64,000 nucleotides of DNA from Pseudomonas sp. CROZ-RG-20F-R04-15 (GCF_022662375.1 NZ_JAKNQL010000001.1:868001-932000), one strand, 5' to 3'. Counted from the first letter of the stretch, positions 43,975 through 51,895 are shown. The notes: generated from the sequence alone by a model not told the origin. Translations and numbers: made by a program.

Positions 43975-44604
43975 GTGAGTCAATTTTTCCAGATACATCC
44001 GGAAAACCCACAAGCGCGCCTGATAAAACAGGCGGTCGAGATCATCCGCAAGGGCGGGGTGGTGGTTTATCCCACGGACTCTTCCTACGCTATCGGTTGC
44101 CAGATCGGCGACAAGACCGCGATCGAGCGCGTGCGCCGCCTGCGTCAGCTCGATGAAAAGCATAACTTCGCGCTGATCTGCAGCGACCTGTCGCAGTTGG
44201 GCAACTACGCCAAGATCGACACCGGTACCTTCCGTATTCTCAAGGCGCATCTGCCGGGGCCGTACACCTTCATTCTCAACGCCACCCGCGAAGTCCCGCG
44301 TCTTCTGCTGCACCCGAAGAAGCGCACCATCGGCCTCCGGGTTCCGAGCCATCCGATCGCGCTGGCGCTGCTGGCCGAGCTCGGCGAGCCGCTGATGAGC
44401 GTGACCCTGATCATGCCCGGCGACGAAGACCCGCTGAGCGATCCGTACGAAATGCGTCAATTGCTTGAGCACCAGGTGGATTTGATCATCGACGGCGGCT
44501 TCGGCGGCATCAAGGCCTCCACGGTGATCGACCTGACCGGCGACGACCCGGAAGTGGTCCGCGTTGGTTGCGGCGATCCGACGCCGTTCATGGTCGAGGC
44601 CTGA
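43975..44604 (+). CDS. YciO/Sua5-type L-threonylcarbamoyladenylate synthase-like protein
   Basis: A 209-residue YrdC/Sua5-fold protein of the YciO subgroup: VVYPTDSSYAIGCQIGDKTAIERVRRLRQLDEKHNFALICSDLSQL and PGPYTFILNATREVPRLLLHPKKRTIGLRVPSHPIALALLAELGEP. The main TsaC in pseudomonads is another gene; YciO keeps the fold and weak activity and its role is less clear. The GTG at 43975 is the best start (AGG site, conserved SQFFQIHPENPQ); the apparent frame extends far upstream into the PHP gene in another frame. The stop abuts the scpA ATG without a gap. Confidence 0.88.
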   Translation: MSQFFQIHPENPQARLIKQAVEIIRKGGVVVYPTDSSYAIGCQIGDKTAIERVRRLRQLDEKHNFALICSDLSQLGNYAKIDTGTFRILKAHLPGPYTFILNATREVPRLLLHPKKRTIGLRVPSHPIALALLAELGEPLMSVTLIMPGDEDPLSDPYEMRQLLEHQVDLIIDGGFGGIKASTVIDLTGDDPEVVRVGCGDPTPFMVEA

Positions 44605-45426
44605 ATGTCCGCAGTGGAAACCGTTGTCGATCCCCAGGCCGGCGCTCAGCAGGAACTGCCGTTTGCCATGGTCTATGGCCAGGCGGTCATGGAAATGCCG
44701 CTCGACCTGTACATCCCGCCGGATGCGCTGGAGGTCTTTCTTGAAGCCTTCGAAGGCCCGCTCGACCTGCTGCTGTACCTGATCCGCAAACAGAACATCA
44801 ACATCCTCGACATCCCGGTGGCGGAAATCACCCGTCAGTACATGGGTTACGTCGAGTTGATGCAGTCGGTGCGCCTGGAACTCGCCGCCGAGTATCTGGT
44901 GATGGCCGCGATGCTCGCCGAGATCAAGTCGCGCATGCTCTTGCCGCGTGCGGAAACCGTCGAAGATGAAGAAGACGACCCGCGCGCCGAACTGATCCGC
45001 CGCTTGCAGGAATACGAGCGCTTCAAGGCTGCCGCCGAAGGCATCGACGGCTTGAGCCGCGTTGGTCGCGACGTCATCGTGCCCAAGCTCGACGCCCCGG
45101 AAGCCCGAGCGCGCAAGCTGTTGCCGGATGTCGCGCTGGAAGAGATTTTGATGTGCATGGCCGAAGTGCTGCGCCGTGGCGATATGTTTGAAAGCCACCA
45201 GGTCAGCCGCGAAGCACTGTCCACCCGCGAGCGCATGAGCGATGTGCTGGAGCGGCTCAAGGGCGGCGGCTTTGTGCCGTTCGTCGAGCTGTTCACGGCC
45301 GAAGAGGGCAGGCTGGGTGTGGTGGTGACCTTTATGGCGATCCTTGAACTGGTCAAGGAATCCTTGGTCGAGCTGGTGCAGAATGAGCCGTTCGCCGCGA
45401 TCCACGTGCGAGCCCGAGCCGAATAA
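44605..45426 (+). CDS. scpA: Segregation and condensation protein A
   Basis: A 273-residue ScpA kleisin: LEVFLEAFEGPLDLLLYLIRKQNINILDIPVAEITRQYMGYVELM (N-terminal SMC neck-binding helices), AAEYLVMAAMLAEIKSRMLLP, and a C-terminal winged helix (RERMSDVLERLKGGGFVPFVELFTAEEGRLGVVVTFMAILELVKE). It joins ScpB and SMC or MksB-type complexes in chromosome condensation. The ATG directly follows the YciO stop (overlap-free 0-nt gap), and scpB starts 11 nt downstream, so translation is coupled. The N-terminal 40 residues are a non-conserved extension. Confidence 0.93.
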   Translation: MSAVETVVDPQAGAQQELPFAMVYGQAVMEMPLDLYIPPDALEVFLEAFEGPLDLLLYLIRKQNINILDIPVAEITRQYMGYVELMQSVRLELAAEYLVMAAMLAEIKSRMLLPRAETVEDEEDDPRAELIRRLQEYERFKAAAEGIDGLSRVGRDVIVPKLDAPEARARKLLPDVALEEILMCMAEVLRRGDMFESHQVSREALSTRERMSDVLERLKGGGFVPFVELFTAEEGRLGVVVTFMAILELVKESLVELVQNEPFAAIHVRARAE

Positions 45427-45437
45427 CGAGTCGAAAC

Positions 45438-46424
45438 ATGAACCTGACTGAACCCCGCGAGCTGGCGCCCCTGCTTGAAGCCTTTCTGTTGGCCTCGGGA
45501 AAGCCGCAATCTCTTGATCGTCTGTTTGAACTGTTCGAAGAGGGCGAACGCCCCGAGCCGGCGGTTTTCAAGAAAGCCCTGACCCTGCTCGGCAAGTCCT
45601 GCGAGGGCCGCGCCTTCGAGCTCAAGGAAGTCTCGTCGGGCTATCGTTTGCAGATTCGCGAGAAGTTTTCGCCCTGGGTCGGCCGCCTCTGGGAAGAGCG
45701 CCCGCAGCGCTATTCCCGTGCCTTGCTGGAAACCATCGCGCTGATCGCCTATCGCCAGCCGATTACTCGTGGCGAGATTGAAGACGTGCGCGGTGTGGCG
45801 GTGAACAGCAACATCGTCAAAACCTTACTGGAGCGCGAGTGGATTCGTGTTGTGGGTTACCGCGATGTGCCGGGCAAACCGGCGATGTTTGCCACCACCA
45901 AGATGTTTCTTGATCACTTCAATCTGAAAAATCTCGAAGACCTGCCGCCGCTGGCCGAACTGCGCGAAATGGAGACCGACCCGGTGCTCGATTTCGACGA
46001 TGCGCCGGTGCCTCAGGGTCTGCAGGAACTGGCCGACGCCAGCGCCGAGCCGGAAGAAGAGAAGGAAGAGACCAGTTTCCACACCTTGCTGCTGGAGCTG
46101 GACAGCATGGAGGAGGGGATCAAGACCGACTTCGACGACTTGCTGCGGGATGCGGTGGATGGTGAAGCGGCCGACAGTGACGCGCCGACGACCGAGCCTG
46201 AAACCGAGGTCGCCGAGCCAGCGATTGAAGTTGAACTTGAAGCAGAGCCCGAAGCCGAACCGGAAGAGGACATTCTTGGCGTCGCCGAAGCCCGCGAGAA
46301 GCTGTTGGCCGCCGTCGCCGCCCTCGAACAACCCGCGCCCGAACCCGAGCTGAGCGAAGAAGAAGCCGAAGCCCGCGCCCTGGCCGAAGCCATCGAAGCC
46401 GAGCGCCGCGAATTCGAAGACTGA
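45438..46424 (+). CDS. scpB: Segregation and condensation protein B
   Basis: A 328-residue ScpB. The conserved part (1 to about 185) has the two winged-helix domains: LEAFLLASGKPQSLDRLFELFEEG and RYSRALLETIALIAYRQPITRGEIEDVRGVAVNSNIVKTLLEREWIRVVGYRDVPGKPAMFATTKMFLDHFNL. From about residue 190 the protein has a long acidic, Glu/Ala/Pro-rich tail of about 140 residues, common in Pseudomonas ScpB and probably disordered. It dimerises and binds ScpA. Translation is linked to scpA by the short gap. A REP pair follows. Confidence 0.92.
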   Translation: MNLTEPRELAPLLEAFLLASGKPQSLDRLFELFEEGERPEPAVFKKALTLLGKSCEGRAFELKEVSSGYRLQIREKFSPWVGRLWEERPQRYSRALLETIALIAYRQPITRGEIEDVRGVAVNSNIVKTLLEREWIRVVGYRDVPGKPAMFATTKMFLDHFNLKNLEDLPPLAELREMETDPVLDFDDAPVPQGLQELADASAEPEEEKEETSFHTLLLELDSMEEGIKTDFDDLLRDAVDGEAADSDAPTTEPETEVAEPAIEVELEAEPEAEPEEDILGVAEAREKLLAAVAALEQPAPEPELSEEEAEARALAEAIEAERREFED

Positions 46425-46434
46425 TTACGCACAA

Positions 46435-46527
46435 CTGTGGGAGCGAGCCTGCTCGCGAATGCGGTGTGTCAGACAACGATGATGTCGACTGACAGGGCCC
46501 TTTCGCGAGCAGGCTCGCTCCCACAGG
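46435..46527. repeat. REP pair, GTGGG-outside orientation
   Basis: GTGGGAGCGAGCCTGCTCGC...TTCGCGAGCAGGCTCGCTCC between scpB and the DUF1289 gene. Confidence 0.88.
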
Positions 46528-46552
46528 AAACGGTGCATATTCGGAGTGAGTG

Positions 46553-46744
46553 ATGAGTTCCACCAAAGACCCGTGCATCAGCCTCTGCAAGTTCACTGAC
46601 GACATCTGCCTCGGCTGCGGCCGCAGCAAGCGTGAAATCAAGGCCTGGAAGAAACTCGACAAGGACGACAAGCGCACCGTACTGGCCGAAGCCGCGCTGC
46701 GCCTGATCAAACTTGGTGGCGCCGGTCGGCGGAAAAAGAAATAA
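46553..46744 (+). CDS. DUF1289 (YdhL-type) protein
   Basis: A 63-residue DUF1289 protein: DPCISLCKFTDDICLGCGRSKREIKAWKKL, with the cysteine set C9, C13, C21, C24 characteristic of the family, and a lysine-rich tail (RRKKK). The cysteines suggest metal binding or an Fe-S-like site. Start: ATG at 46553 with GGAG 7 nt upstream; the GTG at 46550 immediately before it could also start. It lies between scpB and rluB, in the same orientation, about 150 nt before rluB. Confidence 0.88.
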   Translation: MSSTKDPCISLCKFTDDICLGCGRSKREIKAWKKLDKDDKRTVLAEAALRLIKLGGAGRRKKK

Positions 46745-46898
46745 CTGCCGATCGATCAGCTAGTCTCTGATGCGCGACGGCGCACATCCGCGTATGATTC
46801 GCGACCCTTCGCCGATCCCTTCGGCCGAGAACCCAGATTTCAATGCTTCAGGCGTCCAATTCAGAGCGCTTGAACAGACCACACCGGGAGGTGCCCAG

Positions 46899-48122
46899 AT
46901 GAGCGACATCATTCAGAAAGACGACCAGGAAATCGGCCCTGCAGGCGAAAAGCTGCAGAAAGTCCTCGCCCGTATCGGCGTCGGCTCGCGCCGTGACGTG
47001 GAATCCTGGATCAGCCAGGGCCGGATCAAGGTCAATGGCAAAGACGCCACCCTCGGTCTGCGCGTCGACATGCACGACGCCATCACCATTGATGGCAAGG
47101 TGATCAAGCGCGAAGAGGCGGCCGAATCGGTACGCCGCGTGATCATGTACAACAAACCCGATGGCGAGATCTGCACCCGTGACGACCCGGAAGGCCGTCC
47201 GACCGTGTTCGACAAGCTGCCGCGTCCGAAAGAAGGTCGCTGGATCAACATCGGTCGTCTCGACATCAACACCACCGGTCTGCTGATGTTCACCACCGAC
47301 GGTGAGCTGGCCAACCGCCTGATGCACCCGTCCTACGAGATGGACCGTGAGTACGCCGTGCGCGTACGCGGTGAAGTCGACGACGAAATGATCGAGCGCC
47401 TGAAGGCCGGCGTGGTGCTGGAAGACGGCCCGGCCAAGTTCACCGACATCAAGCAGGCGCCAGGTGGCGAAGGCTTTAACCACTGGTACCACTGCGTGGT
47501 AATGGAAGGCCGTAACCGTGAGGTTCGTCGTCTGTGGGAATCGCAAGGTCTGGTGGTCAGCCGTCTGAAGCGCGTGCGTTTCGGTCCGGTGTTCCTCAAC
47601 TCCGACCTGCCGATGGGCCGCTGGCGCGAAATGAGCCAGTACGAAGTCGACATCCTCAGTGCTGAAGTCGGCCTGACGCCAGTAGCGATGCCGCAACTGA
47701 ACGCCAAGAGCAAAGACAAGCTTGAGCGCATGCAGCGCAAATCGTCGCGTCCAATGGCCAAGACCGAGCGTGTGCGCACGCTGCGTCCAGCCGCTGGCGC
47801 GCCGACCGGCCCACGCCCGAGCCGTGAGCCGCAGATCGAAGGCGAGCGCCCAGGTCGCAAGCCAGTTGCCGCCCGTGACGGCGAGCGCGCTCCGCGTCCG
47901 GCCAACGGTCGCACTGAACGTGGCGAGCGTGGTGCTCCGAGCGGTCGTGGTACGCCAGTGGCGGATCGCCCAGCAGACACCACCAACAAGCGCCCGGCCA
48001 AACCTGCGCCGAAGCGTCCGGGGATCAAGCTGGTTGATGGCGACAAGCCTTCGGGCAAGCGTCGTGGTGCACCGGCCGGTTCCGGCCAGCGTCCGGGTTT
48101 CGGTCGCAAAAAGCCGGAATAA
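46899..48122 (+). CDS. rluB: 23S rRNA pseudouridine(2605) synthase RluB
   Basis: A 407-residue pseudouridine synthase. S4 RNA-binding domain at about 17-70 (EKLQKVLARIGVGSRRDVESWISQGRIKVNGK), catalytic part with Asp122 in GRLDINTTGLLMFTTDG, VRVRGEVDDEM and EGRNREVRRLWESQGLVVSRLKRVRFGP. The C-terminal 120 residues are low-complexity Arg/Pro/Ala/Gly-rich, an extension common in proteobacterial RluB. Start: ATG at 46899 with GGGAGG; the frame opens at 46770. A perfect terminator follows at 48165-48195. Confidence 0.93.
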   Translation: MSDIIQKDDQEIGPAGEKLQKVLARIGVGSRRDVESWISQGRIKVNGKDATLGLRVDMHDAITIDGKVIKREEAAESVRRVIMYNKPDGEICTRDDPEGRPTVFDKLPRPKEGRWINIGRLDINTTGLLMFTTDGELANRLMHPSYEMDREYAVRVRGEVDDEMIERLKAGVVLEDGPAKFTDIKQAPGGEGFNHWYHCVVMEGRNREVRRLWESQGLVVSRLKRVRFGPVFLNSDLPMGRWREMSQYEVDILSAEVGLTPVAMPQLNAKSKDKLERMQRKSSRPMAKTERVRTLRPAAGAPTGPRPSREPQIEGERPGRKPVAARDGERAPRPANGRTERGERGAPSGRGTPVADRPADTTNKRPAKPAPKRPGIKLVDGDKPSGKRRGAPAGSGQRPGFGRKKPE

Positions 48123-48164
48123 GGCAGCTCTGAGCTTCTAGCCGCAAGCTTCAAGCCAAAGCAG

Positions 48165-48195
48165 AAACGCCAACCTCAGGGTTGGCGTTTTTTTT
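48165..48195 (+). terminator. Rho-independent terminator after rluB
   Basis: AACGCCAACC-TCAG-GGTTGGCGTT with TTTTTTT after it; 10-bp perfect stem, 45 nt past the rluB stop. Confidence 0.93.
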
Positions 48196-48231
48196 CGTCT
48201 GATGAACGGTATGTAGCGCCTGGTAGGGCCT

Positions 48232-48310
48232 CTTCGCGAGCAAGCTCGCTCCCACATTGGAGCTATGTCGTACACAAATCCCCTGTGGGAGCGAGCTTGC
48301 TCGCGAAGGG
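48232..48310. repeat. REP pair, TTCGCG-outside orientation
   Basis: TTCGCGAGCAAGCTCGCTCC...GTGGGAGCGAGCTTGCTCGC, between the rluB terminator and the M29-like gene. Confidence 0.88.
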
Positions 48311-48340
48311 GCCGGTAGCTTCAATAAAGGAATCTTGGGG

Positions 48341-49306
48341 CTAGAACACAAACCGTCCGTCAAACACCGGCTTGTCATCCAGCGCCAACACCCCACCCGA
48401 AAAGATCAGGTCCAGGTGATGACTGCCCTTGGCGCCACCGCCCAATCCAAGATGCAAGCCACAATGCCGTTCCTCAAACCCGGCATTACGCGCATACAAA
48501 TCCTTCACGCCTTCATTGGTGCCAATCCCCAATTCTTCAATCCGCCGGTTCGACGGATTCGCATCCAGGTACTTGTTGAAATCATGCTCCAGCCCCGGCA
48601 CGTCCGTGGCGATGCGGCTGATGGTCGAGTTCTCGATCCACAGTTCCAGCGGTGATTCCAGCACGCCGTATTTGCGCGCAAACGGGATGGTGCTGAGGAA
48701 CGTACCCTTGAACTTCACGTGGCCGTTGATCGCTTCGCTGTGGGTGGCGATTTCGCCGGGGGCCAGGTCGAAGTTGCCGACACCGTTGATGTCGGTCCAC
48801 TTCTTGATGCTGCTCAGCGGCGTTTCAAACCATGAACCGTCATCGTCTTTGAAACTCAGCGTGGTCGCCTGGGACATGCGCTGGATCAAGTGACTGTTGA
48901 GCCCGGCAATCCGCTGCGGGGTGACGCTGAAGGTGTCGTAGAAATAATCGCCGTAATCCTTGAACAGTAGCGACTTCTTCCAGTTTTCCGCCATCACGCC
49001 TTGCAGTGCGCGGACAAACTCCGGGCCGTCGGGGCGCGGATTGGGCAGGGTGGAAGAGTCGTAGAAGAAAATGTACAGATCGCTGTCGGTGATTGCCGAA
49101 GTCAGCGCTGCGGTACTTTCCAGGTCCAGGCGCCGGGCGCTGAACTGGAAACGGGGATGATCGCCGGCCTGTTCGGCGATGGCGCCGGTCAGCGCTTGGT
49201 AATCAGCCGTGTGGCCGAGCAGTACCTTCGCCGAGTCGAGGCCGGCAAGGGCAGGGTGGTGTTCGAGGTAGTAAAGGAAATGCGAGATCGCGCGGGGCTT
49301 ATCCAT
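48341..49306 (-). CDS. M29-like (leucyl aminopeptidase/thermophilic-type) metallopeptidase
   Basis: A 321-residue protein resembling M29 aminopeptidases. Parts visible: GEIATHSEAINGHVKFKGTFLSTIPF, ELGIGTNEGVK (metal glutamate), EERHCGLHLGLGGGAKGSHHLDLIFSGGVLALDDKPVF (His and Asp ligands at the C-terminus), in the order of PepS/AmpT. It is shorter than classic M29 enzymes (about 410 residues); the N-terminal part (HFLYYLEHHPALAGLDSAKVLLGHTADYQ) is divergent. Start: ATG at 49306 with GGGAGG; the frame to 49390 includes an intercistronic hairpin. The 45-codon gene lies 71 nt upstream on the same strand. Candidate role: peptide maturation or peptide use; no substrate is known. Confidence 0.72.
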   Translation of the reverse strand: MDKPRAISHFLYYLEHHPALAGLDSAKVLLGHTADYQALTGAIAEQAGDHPRFQFSARRLDLESTAALTSAITDSDLYIFFYDSSTLPNPRPDGPEFVRALQGVMAENWKKSLLFKDYGDYFYDTFSVTPQRIAGLNSHLIQRMSQATTLSFKDDDGSWFETPLSSIKKWTDINGVGNFDLAPGEIATHSEAINGHVKFKGTFLSTIPFARKYGVLESPLELWIENSTISRIATDVPGLEHDFNKYLDANPSNRRIEELGIGTNEGVKDLYARNAGFEERHCGLHLGLGGGAKGSHHLDLIFSGGVLALDDKPVFDGRFVF

Positions 49307-49336
49307 GAGTCCTCCCTGACTGACCGTGAAGAAAGC

Positions 49337-49367
49337 GGCAGGCACGACCGGCCGGATCGTGCCTGCC
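49337..49367 (-). terminator. Intercistronic hairpin between the 45-codon gene and the M29-like gene
   Basis: Perfect 11-bp inverted repeat GGCAGGCACGA / TCGTGCCTGCC with a 9-nt loop. On the minus strand it is followed by GCTTTCTTC, so it could partially terminate or stabilise the short upstream mRNA. It begins 11 nt after the small gene's stop. Confidence 0.7.
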
Positions 49368-49377
49368 CGGTGATGTC

Positions 49378-49515
49378 TTACAGAGGCCACATCGCCGTGC
49401 CGAACGGAACCACCGCGTCGGCTTGCATCATTTCTACAGCCGCCTCGTGGGTCGGTGCTTCAAACCATTCGTCCAGTTGCAGTTCGGTATCCAAGTCTTT
49501 TTCCAGTGCTTGCAT
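49378..49515 (-). CDS. 45-residue small protein, possible peptide precursor
   Basis: A 45-codon gene too short for usual gene callers, starting at the ATG at 49515 with a strong AGGAG site 7 nt upstream (TAGGAGATCGACC-ATG). The peptide opens MQALEKDLDTELQLDEWF, is acidic in the first half, and ends VVPFGTAMWPL. The pattern (acidic helical leader, hydrophobic C-terminal end with Trp, Pro, Gly) resembles a leader plus core of a ribosomally made peptide; no lanthipeptide, radical-SAM or YcaO gene is adjacent, so this is only a suggestion. It is followed by a perfect hairpin, then the M29-like peptidase gene on the same strand. I do not recognise the family. Confidence 0.65.
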   Translation of the reverse strand: MQALEKDLDTELQLDEWFEAPTHEAAVEMMQADAVVPFGTAMWPL

Positions 49516-49595
49516 GGTCGATCTCCTAGATGACTTTCACGGTTGTGACTGGCCGGTCGAGGTGGCCGGCAAGACGTGAAGAACCTAGTTCAGGG

Positions 49596-49690
49596 TTTTT
49601 TGTAATGCAAAAAATTATTCATTTAATTTTTAAATAGACTTTTTATTCTGTTTTTCCCCGGCAGTTTTCTTATTTGAAAACAAAAAACTA
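49596..49690. promoter_or_regulatory. AT-rich upstream region of the 45-codon gene
   Basis: Strong AT drop against the local background, with TTTTTTG-TAATG-CAAAAAA (49596-49614), a perfect 7-bp inverted repeat, and TTAATTTTTAAATAG further on. Likely promoter or regulator site for the minus-strand small gene. 49516-49830 holds no other gene I can support. Confidence 0.35.
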
Positions 49691-49830
49691 AGCGGCACGT
49701 TTCATTAGCAAGCTAGCTGCCGTCAATTTGCAGACGTCTGACAGAAATTTCTGAAATGGAAACTCTGCGTTACGCGTCGTAAAGAAATGTTTACGAAAAA
49801 GCCGGGAAAGCCAAGTGAATCCAACCCTCC

Positions 49831-49974
49831 ATGGAGGCTGTAAGGAAAAGCTGCCGAAGCCTGACCGGCCGGGCGCTGCGCAAGGCTCTGGCGCGCTTGT
49901 TTCAGCGGCGTTTGCAGGGTGAGATGCGACCCATGCCTGTCGTGCAGGTGCATAACAAGAAGGAGGCGCAATGA
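49831..49974 (+). CDS. Small ORF 1 (47 codons), unknown
   Basis: A 47-residue basic frame (MEAVRKSCRSLTGRALRKAL..., ending VVQVHNKKEAQ) with strong G/C third-position bias in its middle, as in pseudomonad coding DNA. The stop overlaps the start of the next small frame by the coupling pattern ATGA (49971-49974). No ribosome site precedes its ATG, and it could start further inside (ATG at 49933). Possible real small protein, remnant of a longer gene, or chance. Not recognised. Confidence 0.3.
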   Translation: MEAVRKSCRSLTGRALRKALARLFQRRLQGEMRPMPVVQVHNKKEAQ

Positions 49975-50117
49975 ACGCCGTGACTGATCTCCATCTCTCC
50001 CCGTGGGACGGTTTTTTCCTCGTCCACGCCGATGGCCTGCAAAGGCCTGACTCAATTTTTGCAGCCGCTCGAGTGTCTCGAGGCGGACACACGCAATCCC
50101 GGCAACCATCACGCTGA
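49971..50117 (+). CDS. Small ORF 2 (48 codons), unknown
   Basis: A 48-residue frame (MNAVTDLHLSPWDGFFLVHAD..., ending HTQSRQPSR) with a very strong ribosome site AAGGAGGCGCA before the ATG, and an ATGA overlap with the preceding small frame. The first half looks protein-like (SPWDGFFLVHADGL); the last part looks unstructured, so it could be a truncated gene. The window 49516-50408 otherwise contains the aroP promoter and leader. Confidence 0.35.
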   Translation: MNAVTDLHLSPWDGFFLVHADGLQRPDSIFAAARVSRGGHTQSRQPSR

Positions 50118-50128
50118 TCCAGCGGGGT

Positions 50129-50157
50129 CTGGCAGCAGGGGGTTAGCGGTGTACAAT
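50129..50157 (+). promoter_or_regulatory. Candidate sigma-70 promoter for aroP
   Basis: CTGGCA (50129-50134), 17-nt spacer, TACAAT (50152-50157). Initiation near 50164 would give a 5' leader of about 245 nt ahead of aroP. Confidence 0.5.
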
Positions 50158-50285
50158 GCGCCGCGTTTTAACTGTGACCCTCTGCGTAATCGCGCAAATC
50201 TCAAGGCTATCCGCCTTGTTCACTCCGTCGCGCCACAAGCGTTTCGGGTTCGATTTCGTCACAGATAAAAACAAACAGGTGACGC

Positions 50286-50348
50286 ATGACCGTTGTAAAC
50301 AAGCTGAACTCCTGGTGCCTGCGCTGGGGTTTGATCGGGGCTGCCTGA
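50286..50348 (+). CDS. Putative 20-residue Trp-containing leader peptide of aroP
   Basis: ATG at 50286 with AGGTG 4 nt upstream, 20 codons, stop TGA at 50346-50348. The frame encodes two tryptophans, at codons 10 and 14 (TGG 50313 and 50325), within NSWCLRWG. The second TGG directly precedes 50328-50335 (GGTTTGAT), which is perfectly complementary to ATCAAACC at 50383-50390, 18 nt before the aroP ATG. A stalled ribosome at the Trp codon would mask the first arm. Attenuation is inference; the frame is small enough to be chance. Confidence 0.45.
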   Translation: MTVVNKLNSWCLRWGLIGAA

Positions 50349-50408
50349 AATCGCAACCTTGCAGCAACGTCTACTGAACACCATCAAACCTTGCGTGAGA
50401 CCTTTTTC

Positions 50409-51827
50409 ATGAGTGGACAACCCTCGCAATCAGGCGAGCTGAAACGCGGCCTGAAAAATCGCCACATTCAACTGATCGCCCTCGGTGGCGCGATCGGTAC
50501 CGGATTGTTCCTCGGCTCGGCCGGGGTATTGAAATCCGCCGGCCCGTCGATGATCCTCGGCTACGCCATCTGCGGCTTCATCGCCTTCATGATCATGCGC
50601 CAGCTCGGCGAGATGATCGTCGAAGAACCGGTGGCCGGCTCCTTCAGCCATTTCGCGCACAAATACTGGGGCGGCTTTGCCGGCTTCCTGTCGGGCTGGA
50701 ACTGCTGGATTCTGTACATTCTGGTGGGCATGTCGGAGCTGACTGCGGTCGGCAAATACATCCACTACTGGGCGCCGGACATCCCGACCTGGGTCTCTGC
50801 GGCAGTCTTCTTCGTGCTGATCAACGCAATCAACCTGGCCAACGTCAAAGTCTTCGGTGAAGCCGAATTCTGGTTCGCGATCATCAAGGTCGTGGCGATC
50901 GTCGGCATGATTGCGCTGGGCAGCTACCTGCTGGTCAGCGGCAATGGCGGCCCGCAAGCCTCGGTCAGCAACCTGTGGTCACACGGTGGTTTCTTCCCCA
51001 ATGGCGTCAGTGGTCTGGTGATGGCCATGGCGATCATCATGTTCTCCTTCGGCGGTCTGGAAATGCTCGGTTTTACCGCAGCTGAAGCCGACAAGCCGAA
51101 AACCGTGATCCCGAAAGCGATCAACCAGGTGATCTACCGGATCCTGATTTTCTACATCGGCGCACTGGTGATCCTGCTGTCGCTGACCCCTTGGGACAGC
51201 TTGCTGGCAACCCTCAACGCTTCCGGCGATTCGTACAGCGGCAGCCCGTTCGTGCAAGTGTTCTCGATGCTCGGCAGCAACACCGCCGCGCACATCCTCA
51301 ACTTCGTGGTCCTGACCGCAGCTTTGTCGGTGTACAACAGTGGCACCTACTGCAACAGCCGTATGCTGCTGGGCATGGCCGAGCAGGGTGATGCGCCGAA
51401 AGGTCTGGCGAAGATCGACAAGCGCGGCGTGCCGGTGCGGTCGATCCTCGCTTCGGCTGCAGTGACACTGGTTGCTGTGCTGCTCAACTACCTGATCCCG
51501 CAACACGCGCTGGAACTGCTGATGTCGCTGGTGGTTGCAACGCTGGTGATCAACTGGGCGATGATCAGCTTCTCGCACTTCAAGTTCCGCCAGCACATGA
51601 ACAAGACCCGGCAGACGCCGCTGTTCAAGGCGCTGTGGTACCCGTACGGCAACTACATCTGCCTGGCGTTCGTCGCGTTCATTCTTGGCGTGATGCTGCT
51701 GATCCCGGGCATTCAGATCTCGGTGTATGCGATTCCGGTGTGGGTCGTGTTCATGTGGGTCTGCTACGTGATCAAGAACAAGCGCGGTGCGCAGCAGGCC
51801 GTGCACGCGGCAGGTGCTGCCAAGTAA
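50409..51827 (+). CDS. aroP: Aromatic amino acid permease AroP
   Basis: A 472-residue APC-family permease, close to E. coli AroP throughout (LKRGLKNRHIQLIALGGAIGTGLFLGSA, MRQLGEMIVEEPVAGSFSHFAHKYWGGFAGFLSGWN, ELTAVGKYIHYW, NLANVKVFGEAEFWFAIIKV, YCNSRMLLGMAEQG, DKRGVPVRSILASA). Twelve membrane segments are predicted. It imports Phe, Tyr and Trp with protons. The ATG at 50409 fits the start of AroP; the frame opens at TTG 50391. Phenylalanine-catabolic phh genes and their regulator PhhR lie 8 kb away, and PhhR in other pseudomonads controls aroP-type genes, but I see no TyrR-type box here. Terminator at 51846-51876. Confidence 0.9.
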   Translation: MSGQPSQSGELKRGLKNRHIQLIALGGAIGTGLFLGSAGVLKSAGPSMILGYAICGFIAFMIMRQLGEMIVEEPVAGSFSHFAHKYWGGFAGFLSGWNCWILYILVGMSELTAVGKYIHYWAPDIPTWVSAAVFFVLINAINLANVKVFGEAEFWFAIIKVVAIVGMIALGSYLLVSGNGGPQASVSNLWSHGGFFPNGVSGLVMAMAIIMFSFGGLEMLGFTAAEADKPKTVIPKAINQVIYRILIFYIGALVILLSLTPWDSLLATLNASGDSYSGSPFVQVFSMLGSNTAAHILNFVVLTAALSVYNSGTYCNSRMLLGMAEQGDAPKGLAKIDKRGVPVRSILASAAVTLVAVLLNYLIPQHALELLMSLVVATLVINWAMISFSHFKFRQHMNKTRQTPLFKALWYPYGNYICLAFVAFILGVMLLIPGIQISVYAIPVWVVFMWVCYVIKNKRGAQQAVHAAGAAK

Positions 51828-51845
51828 GCGTTGACGCAGAAACAC

Positions 51846-51876
51846 CAAACCCGGCCTGAGTGCCGGGTTTTTTTAT
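51846..51876 (+). terminator. Rho-independent terminator after aroP
   Basis: AAACCCGGC-CTGAGT-GCCGGGTTT followed by TTTTAT; strong GC stem 20 nt after the stop. Confidence 0.92.
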
Positions 51877-51895
51877 CTGGGCAAATGCTGGGGCG

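Noticed and set aside
49688..50092. 134-codon minus-strand frame
   Set aside because: Compositionally odd (Pro/Ser/Arg mix), no ribosome site, opposite to small plus-strand frames with better starts.
50156..50377. 73-codon plus-strand frame across the aroP leader
   Set aside because: No ribosome site; it overlaps the promoter region and the 20-codon leader frame fits better with its ribosome site.
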